Shown piece after piece: positions 5,848 through 10,341 of a DNA stretch of 10,341 nucleotides. Source of the DNA: Candidatus Gastranaerophilales bacterium (GTDB lineage: Bacteria; Cyanobacteriota; Vampirovibrionia; Gastranaerophilales; Gastranaerophilaceae); contig JAJQHF010000096.1 in the NCBI GenBank assembly GCA_021199975.1, positions 1 to 10,341 of the forward strand, read 5' to 3'. Position 1 is the first letter of the stretch. Each line of letters starts with the position of its first letter. The translations under genes and the position numbers were made by a program. Under the pieces are notes generated by a model that saw only the letters and a program-made list of their open reading frames with translations, had not been told where the DNA came from and searched no databases.

Positions 5848-6476
5848 TAATTCTTCTCCTCATCAAGATTAACGGTAAATTGGAGGAAATTACCTATCAA
5901 ATTTTCATTCCAAACTTGAATATTGTTAGGAACATTTAAAACACAAGGTGTAAAATTCCAAATATATTTAATATCTGATTTTACAAGAAAATCCGTGACT
6001 TCCTGTGCAAAAGCACCCGGAACGGTAAGAATTGCTATTTTTACCCCGAATTTATCCGCCATTTTCGGAAGTTCTTTTATATCATATACATTTTTTCCGT
6101 TAATCTTTTTACCTATTTTTGATGAACAATTATCAAATAAAGCAGATATATCAAATCCGTAGGATTCAAAATTATCATATTTAGCCAAAGCCATACCTAA
6201 GTTACCTGCGCCCACAATAAATGCAGTTTTAACCGTTTTAAACTTTAACGTTTCTTCAATCAAAACTTTCAGTTCATAAGCTTTATATCCTACTTTACAT
6301 TTTCCCTTATATTTAAGAAGCGCAATATCTTTCCTTACTTGAGTATTATCAATATGCAATAAATCCGCAATTTGAGGACTTGAAATATATTCAATATTTT
6401 TATGCATATAATCAACTAAAATACTGTGATATAAAGTCAGCCTTTTTATTACTTTATCTGAAAGAATTTTGTTCAT
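5847..6476 (-). CDS. rex: Redox-sensing transcriptional repressor Rex
   Basis: This 209-residue protein is a cytoplasmic dimeric repressor that binds DNA when NAD+ dominates and releases it when NADH rises. The N-terminal winged helix includes the hallmark VRKDI in the recognition region (residues 47-51). A Rossmann domain follows with the dinucleotide motif GAGNLG (89-94). The C-terminal part ends with the family-typical LNVP (184-187) and a swap helix. Length is normal for Rex. The wing is divergent: where most Rex proteins have a Gly-rich YFGxFGxxGxGY stretch, this one reads LLKYKGKCKVGY. AGGA lies 10 nt before ATG 6476. It is first in the hydrogenase operon and just downstream of adhE, both classic Rex targets, so it probably controls its own operon and adhE. 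I found no convincing Rex operator, so targets are inferred from context. Confidence 0.92.
   Translation of the reverse strand: MNKILSDKVIKRLTLYHSILVDYMHKNIEYISSPQIADLLHIDNTQVRKDIALLKYKGKCKVGYKAYELKVLIEETLKFKTVKTAFIVGAGNLGMALAKYDNFESYGFDISALFDNCSSKIGKKINGKNVYDIKELPKMADKFGVKIAILTVPGAFAQEVTDFLVKSDIKYIWNFTPCVLNVPNNIQVWNENLIGNFLQFTVNLDEEKN
5856..5861 (-). promoter_or_regulatory. Strong ribosome binding site GAGGAG inside the rex 3' end
   Basis: GAGGAG lies 8 nt before ATG 5847 and is embedded in the last codons of rex (coding for part of Asp-Glu-Glu-Lys). It fixes the start of the first [2Fe-2S] gene and shows that rex and the hydrogenase genes are translated from one transcript. Confidence 0.7.
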
Positions 6477-6497
6477 AACCGTATTATCCTAATAAAG

Positions 6498-6526
6498 AAG
6501 AGGAACATTAAAATAATGTTCCTCTT
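6498..6526 (-). terminator. Hairpin terminator after adhE
   Basis: A perfect 12-bp stem (AAGAGGAACATT at 6498-6509 with AATGTTCCTCTT at 6515-6526), or 13 bp with a 3-nt loop, lies between the adhE stop and rex. On the minus-strand transcript the stem is followed by CTTTATT, a short, interrupted T-run, so some read-through into rex is possible. On the plus strand it is followed by TTAT. This is the clearest transcriptional punctuation in the window. Confidence 0.75.
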
Positions 6527-6540
6527 TTATAAATAATTAA

Positions 6541-9192
6541 TTAAACTACACCGTTATAAGCATCGATGTATATTTTTTTGATATCTTCCATTAACGGATA
6601 AACAGGGTTAGCTCCTGTGCATTGGTCATCATAAGCCAATTCGACCAGCTCATCGAGATTATCCATAAATGTCTTTTCATCTACACCAAATTCCTTTATA
6701 GATTTCGGCAGATTAACTTTATCCATTAATTCATCAACAGCTTTAAGCAATAATTCAACTTTTTCATCATCATTTTTTCCGCCCAAGCCGAGTTCATCAG
6801 CAATTTGACCGTATTTTGTCTTAGCGCACGGGAACTTGTATTGAGGGAATATTGCTTGTTTTTTAGGTGAATCGGATGAATTAAACTTAATGATTTGTCT
6901 GAATAACAAAGCATTAGCAACACCGTGAGGTACGTGATACATAGCACCAAGTTTATGAGCCATAGAATGGCATAAACCTAAGAAAGAGTTAGCAAATGCC
7001 ATACCTGCAATTGTTGCGGCATAGTGCATTTTTTCTCTTGCTACAGGGTCATTAGCACCTTCTTTGTATGACCTTTCAAGATATCTGAATATCAATTTTG
7101 TTGCTTCCAAAGCATTTGAATTTGTAAAGTTTGTTGCCATAGATGATACATAAGCTTCAAAAGAGTGAACTAAAGCATCAATACCTGATGCAGATGTTAA
7201 ACCTTTTGGCATTCCGTCTACAAAGTTAGGATCAATAATTGCCATATTAGGAGTTAAAGCATAATCTGCAATTGCGTATTTTACGTGTGTTTCATCATCC
7301 GTAATAATAGCAAACGGAGTAACCTCCGAACCCGTACCGGAAGTTGTCGGGATTGCTATCATCATAGCTTTTTGACCTAAATCAGGAATTGAGCATATTC
7401 TTTTTCTTATATCCATAAATCTCATAGAGATATCTTCAAAGTTGGTGTCAGGCTGTTCATACATCAACCACATAATTTTAGCCGCATCCATAGGTGAGCC
7501 TCCGCCTAATGCTATAATTACATCAGGTTCAAAAGGTCTTAATATAGCCATAGCTTGATTAATTGTAGATAAAGTAGGATCAGGTTTAACATCAAAGAAT
7601 ACTTCATGTTCAATACCAATTTCATCAAGAACTTTTATTATATTGTCAACAGCTCCCGAGTTAAACAAAAATCTGTCAGTTACTATAAACGCACGTTTTT
7701 TACCTGCCAATTCACGGAGAGCCAAATCTGTAGCACCTCTTTTGAAATATACTTTAGAGGGAACCTTAAACCATAACATATTTTCTCTCCTTTCAGCAAC
7801 GGTCTTATAGTTTAATAAGTGTTCTACACCGATATTACCGGATACGGCATTTTTACCCCAGGAACCGCAGCCTAATGACAAAGACGGTTCTAATTTAAAG
7901 TTGTAAAGGTCGCCGATACCGCCTTGTGATGAAGGAGAGTTAATTAATACTCTGCAAGTTGGCATCTTTTCTGCATATTTATCTATTCTTTCTTTTGAAC
8001 GTTCATCGGTATATAAAACGGAAGTATGCCCCAAACCGCCTTTTGAAACAAGTTCATAAGCCATTTCTGCAGCCTGTTCAAAATTCTTTGCCTTATACAT
8101 TGTAAGGATTGGTGATAATTTTTCTCTAGAGAAAGGATCTTCCCAATCAACGGAAGGTCTTTCAGCTAATAAGATTTTAGCATCTTTCGGAACTTCAAAG
8201 CCTGATAATTCCGCAATTCTATGAGCACTTTGACCTACAATATCAGGGTGAGCCGTGCCTCGTTTAGGATCAATAAACGGAAGCGCAATCATTTTCTTTT
8301 CTTCTGCTTTACTTACAAGATATGCACCTCTGTATAAAAATTCTTTCTTTACTTCTTCATAAATACTTTCAACAACAATAACAGATTGTTCTGAAGCACA
8401 AATCATACCGTTATCGAAAGTTTTTGACATAAGAATTGAAGATACCGCCATTTTAATATCCGCTGTTTCATCAATTACTGCAGATACATTACCTGGGCCT
8501 ACACCTAATGCAGGATTTCCTGATGAATATGCAGCTTTTACCATGCCGGGACCGCCGGTAGCTAATATACAATCTATCAATTGATGATTCATTAAAGCAC
8601 TTGATAATTCAAGAGAAGGTACATCAATCCAACCGATAATGTCTTCAGGCGCACCTGCTTTAACAGCAGCATCCAAAACAACTTTAGCCGCAGCAATTGT
8701 TGATTTTTTTGCTCTCGGATGAGGTGAGAAAATTATTGCATTTCTTGTCTTTAATGCAATTAATGATTTAAAAATAGCAGTTGATGTAGGGTTAGTTGTA
8801 GGAACAATACCTGCAATAACGCCTAAAGGTTCTGCAGCTATTTTAATGCCGTTAGCTTTATCTTCTTTAATAATACCGCAGGTCTTTGCATTTTTATGTT
8901 TATTATAAACATATTCCGAAGCAAAGTGATTTTTAATGATTTTATCTTCAAAAACACCCATGCCGGTTTCTTCAACAGCCATTCTTGCTAACGGAATACG
9001 TGCTTTATCAGCAGCAGTAGCAGCTGCCTTAAAAATAGCATCTACTTGTTCTTGAGTGTATGTTGCAAAAATCTTTTGAGCCTTTTTTACCTTTGAGATT
9101 AATACTTCAAGCTGGTCAAGAGTTTCAACAACATTTGATTGGTTTAATGCTTTTTCCAAAGCATCAACTGTTTTTTTGCTTTTTGTTGCCAT
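6541..9192 (-). CDS. adhE: Bifunctional acetaldehyde-CoA/alcohol dehydrogenase AdhE
   Basis: This 883-residue enzyme reduces acetyl-CoA to acetaldehyde and then ethanol, oxidising two NADH; members of the family form cytoplasmic filaments (spirosomes). Full family length. The N-terminal aldehyde dehydrogenase half carries the thioester-forming Cys265 (MICASEQ), equivalent to E. coli Cys246, and GPGNVSA at 232-238. A linker near 450-480 leads to an iron-dependent alcohol dehydrogenase half with the nucleotide motif GGGSPMDAAK (563-572) and predicted Fe ligands D672, H676, H742 and H756, each 19 positions beyond the E. coli ligands D653/H657/H723/H737. All catalytic residues are present, so it should be active. 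AAAGGAAA lies about 10 nt before the ATG. It sits in its own unit, closed by the hairpin at 6498-6526, and is the electron-sink counterpart to the H2-metabolising genes downstream. Confidence 0.97.
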   Translation of the reverse strand: MATKSKKTVDALEKALNQSNVVETLDQLEVLISKVKKAQKIFATYTQEQVDAIFKAAATAADKARIPLARMAVEETGMGVFEDKIIKNHFASEYVYNKHKNAKTCGIIKEDKANGIKIAAEPLGVIAGIVPTTNPTSTAIFKSLIALKTRNAIIFSPHPRAKKSTIAAAKVVLDAAVKAGAPEDIIGWIDVPSLELSSALMNHQLIDCILATGGPGMVKAAYSSGNPALGVGPGNVSAVIDETADIKMAVSSILMSKTFDNGMICASEQSVIVVESIYEEVKKEFLYRGAYLVSKAEEKKMIALPFIDPKRGTAHPDIVGQSAHRIAELSGFEVPKDAKILLAERPSVDWEDPFSREKLSPILTMYKAKNFEQAAEMAYELVSKGGLGHTSVLYTDERSKERIDKYAEKMPTCRVLINSPSSQGGIGDLYNFKLEPSLSLGCGSWGKNAVSGNIGVEHLLNYKTVAERRENMLWFKVPSKVYFKRGATDLALRELAGKKRAFIVTDRFLFNSGAVDNIIKVLDEIGIEHEVFFDVKPDPTLSTINQAMAILRPFEPDVIIALGGGSPMDAAKIMWLMYEQPDTNFEDISMRFMDIRKRICSIPDLGQKAMMIAIPTTSGTGSEVTPFAIITDDETHVKYAIADYALTPNMAIIDPNFVDGMPKGLTSASGIDALVHSFEAYVSSMATNFTNSNALEATKLIFRYLERSYKEGANDPVAREKMHYAATIAGMAFANSFLGLCHSMAHKLGAMYHVPHGVANALLFRQIIKFNSSDSPKKQAIFPQYKFPCAKTKYGQIADELGLGGKNDDEKVELLLKAVDELMDKVNLPKSIKEFGVDEKTFMDNLDELVELAYDDQCTGANPVYPLMEDIKKIYIDAYNGVV

Positions 9193-9231
9193 AATGTTTC
9201 GTTTCCTTTCGTGATTAAAATCTCTATTTAA

Positions 9232-9260
9232 AGTTAACTACAAAAATACACGTAAGTCAA
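9232..9260 (-). promoter_or_regulatory. Candidate adhE promoter
   Basis: On the minus strand TTGACT (9255-9260) is a good -35, with TTAACT (9232-9237) after a 17-bp spacer as a poor -10 (3 of 6 matches). It would give a leader of about 30 nt before ATG 9192. The region is very AT-rich, so other choices are possible. The rest of the 210-bp divergent intergenic region (9193-9402) shows no RNA gene or convincing Rex operator. Confidence 0.3.
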
Positions 9261-9374
9261 TAAATAAACATATAAAATAAATATAAAGATAATCTGAAAA
9301 TCTAATAAATTTAATTTTGAACTTTATGTTTTTTTTGTCGTTGTAAAAGATATAAAATTTTTATTATATAATGT

Positions 9375-9383
9375 TGATATAAT
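9375..9383 (+). promoter_or_regulatory. Extended -10 promoter for the TolC-family gene
   Basis: TG-A-TATAAT is a perfect extended -10 element on the plus strand, 19 nt before the ATG at 9403. No strong -35 is needed for this class, and none is seen at 17 bp. Transcription would start near 9390, giving a very short leader. GGAAG (9384-9388) is the only ribosome-site-like sequence and is 14 nt from the ATG. Confidence 0.5.
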
Positions 9384-9402
9384 GGAAGAAATATGAAAAA
9401 AT

Positions 9403-10280
9403 ATGAATAAAATTATAATAATATCATTTTTATTGTTAGTAATCTGCCCTTTTAAAGCGCAAGCTATTGAAGAAATAACACAAGGAGCAAGCCTTTCTGT
9501 TGAAGATTGTATTGAGCTTGCTGTTAAAAACAGTCCCGAAGTTCAAATTTATAAAGAGTATGTAGAAATGTACAATGCTCGTATCGGGCAGACTAAGTCA
9601 AATTATTTCCCTTCAATCGGTGCAAGTGCGGGGTATGATTTTACAAATACGGAATCTAAATACAGAGCGAGTAACAGCAAAAATTTTTCGGCCTCCGTGT
9701 ATTTAAACCAGCTTATTTATAGTTTTGGAAAAGTATTTTCTCAAGTTAAAATGCAAAAGTTTTATAAAATTGCGGCTGAATTTGATTTGGAAAATTCTCT
9801 TGTTTCTACCGTTAACAATGTAAAAACCGCATACTACGGAGTACTTGCAGCCAAAGCTAATATTGATATTGCTAAAGCAAATTTGCTGGTTAACGAAAGA
9901 CAATATAACAGAACAAAGGCTTTTTATGATGAAGGTTTGGTTTCAAGAATTGATTTGGTAAATCAAGAGGTTTATGTGAGCGATGCTCAAATAAGTTTGG
10001 TAAGTGCCGAAAATGAATACCAAAACTCAATTGTAAGTTTGAACAATGCAATGTATATTACAGATGCACCCGAATATCAAATTCAAAGCACCGAAACATT
10101 TAATTTTAAAGATAATTTTGCGGAAATAAATTTATTAAATGTTGCAAATACCACTACAAAAGAAGACGGAACGGTTGAACCGAAAGAGGCTGTTTTAACC
10201 ACTCAAGTGGAAAAAACAGAAATATTGGAAAATTATAAATTTGTTCCCTATCCTTATACGCTTGAAGAATCTATTAATAT
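9403..10280 (+). CDS. TolC-family outer-membrane efflux protein, 3' end missing
   Basis: The frame opens at ATG 9403 and stays open to the right edge. Only about 292 codons are genuine, because the last 61 bases are sequencing adapter. Residues 1-21 form a Sec signal peptide (MNKIIIISFLLLVICPFKAQA), probably cut after AQA. The mature part begins with the family opening LSVEDCIELAVKNSPEVQIYK (31-51), then NYFPSIGASAGYDF (67-80) and a strand-forming segment around LNQLIYSFG (101-109). Long helices follow, including the RQYNRTKAFYDEGLVSRIDL region (166-185). The tail PYTLEESIN (284-292) looks like the start of the second structural repeat, so roughly half of a normal 420-480-residue protein is present. 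Members form trimeric outer-membrane/periplasmic channels for type I secretion or RND/MFP efflux. The partner pump is not in view. A Thr/Glu-rich insert (about 248-275) lies between the repeats. It is transcribed divergently from adhE. Confidence 0.88.
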
Positions 10281-10341
10281 CTGTCTCTTAGCCACATCTG
10301 ACGATGCCTCCGAATTAGAGGGTGAAGATCACGTTGGACGC
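10281..10341 (+). other. Illumina Nextera (Tn5) adapter read-through, not genomic
   Basis: The final 61 bases align in order with the Nextera read-through sequence: the mosaic end ctgtctctta (10281-10290) and cacatctgacg (10293-10303), the rest of the i5-side overhang to 10313, an 8-base index position (attagagg, 10314-10321), then a match to the start of the reverse-complemented P5 segment (10322-10341). By my count from memory 28 of 33 and 16 of 20 bases agree. The index differs by one base from the reverse complement of what I recall as i5 index 510. The scattered errors explain why trimming missed it. The contig's true end is about 10280. Confidence 0.93.

Noticed and set aside
9193..9402. 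Rex operator upstream of adhE
   Set aside because: Expected from biology, but the best strings (for example minus TTGTAGTTAACTTTAAA) match each half at only about 4 of 7 positions.
9703..9903. Minus-strand open frame of 66 codons
   Set aside because: Antisense to the helical part of the TolC-family gene, with no support of its own.
10282..10341. Unusual C-terminal tail of the TolC-family protein (about 20 residues)
   Set aside because: It is translation of sequencing adapter, not a novel domain or a frameshift.

Overview
The window is AT-rich and gene-dense and looks like the end of a metagenomic or draft contig from an anaerobic, fermentative bacterium. A TolC-type outer-membrane efflux protein with a signal peptide suggests a Gram-negative envelope. 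AdhE, Rex and two [FeFe]-hydrogenase-type proteins point to mixed ethanol/H2 fermentation. The combination would fit gut Gastranaerophilales (Vampirovibrionia/'Melainabacteria') or Elusimicrobiota, but no marker here settles the lineage, so this is a weak inference.

Layout, reading the minus strand from right to left. adhE (9192-6541) encodes the bifunctional acetaldehyde/alcohol dehydrogenase and is followed by a strong hairpin terminator (6498-6526). Then comes a tightly packed redox operon: rex (6476-5847), a small thioredoxin-fold [2Fe-2S] protein (5847-5608), a sensory-type H-cluster protein with a PAS domain (5615-3894), a SpoIIE/PP2C-like phosphatase (3894-2737), a second small [2Fe-2S] protein (2694-2431), and a second [FeFe]-hydrogenase with extra Fe-S clusters (2438-993). 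The first four genes overlap by 1 or 8 nt. The only break in the operon is a 42-nt gap before the second [2Fe-2S] gene, and it holds an inverted repeat next to a TATAAT box. Last on this strand is a hypothetical Gly/Ala-rich protein (910 to beyond base 1). On the plus strand, divergent from adhE, a TolC-family gene starts at 9403 and runs towards the right end.

How the parts may work together: Rex senses NADH/NAD+ and typically represses fermentation genes. The PAS/H-cluster protein lacks the proton-relay cysteine of catalytic enzymes and is translationally linked to a phosphatase, so it probably reports H2 or redox state by protein dephosphorylation. The second hydrogenase is the likely catalytic or electron-transferring partner. 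The order [2Fe-2S]-HydS-phosphatase-[2Fe-2S]-hydrogenase resembles, from memory, the hfs-type clusters of thermophilic Clostridia, so the system is known in outline. Its Rex-headed arrangement and the internal putative control site are the points of interest.

The last 61 bases (10281-10341) are not genomic. They match the Illumina Nextera (Tn5) read-through adapter, with errors, including the i5 index position and the start of the P5 segment. Genomic sequence therefore ends at about 10280, and the TolC reading frame beyond that point is an artefact.
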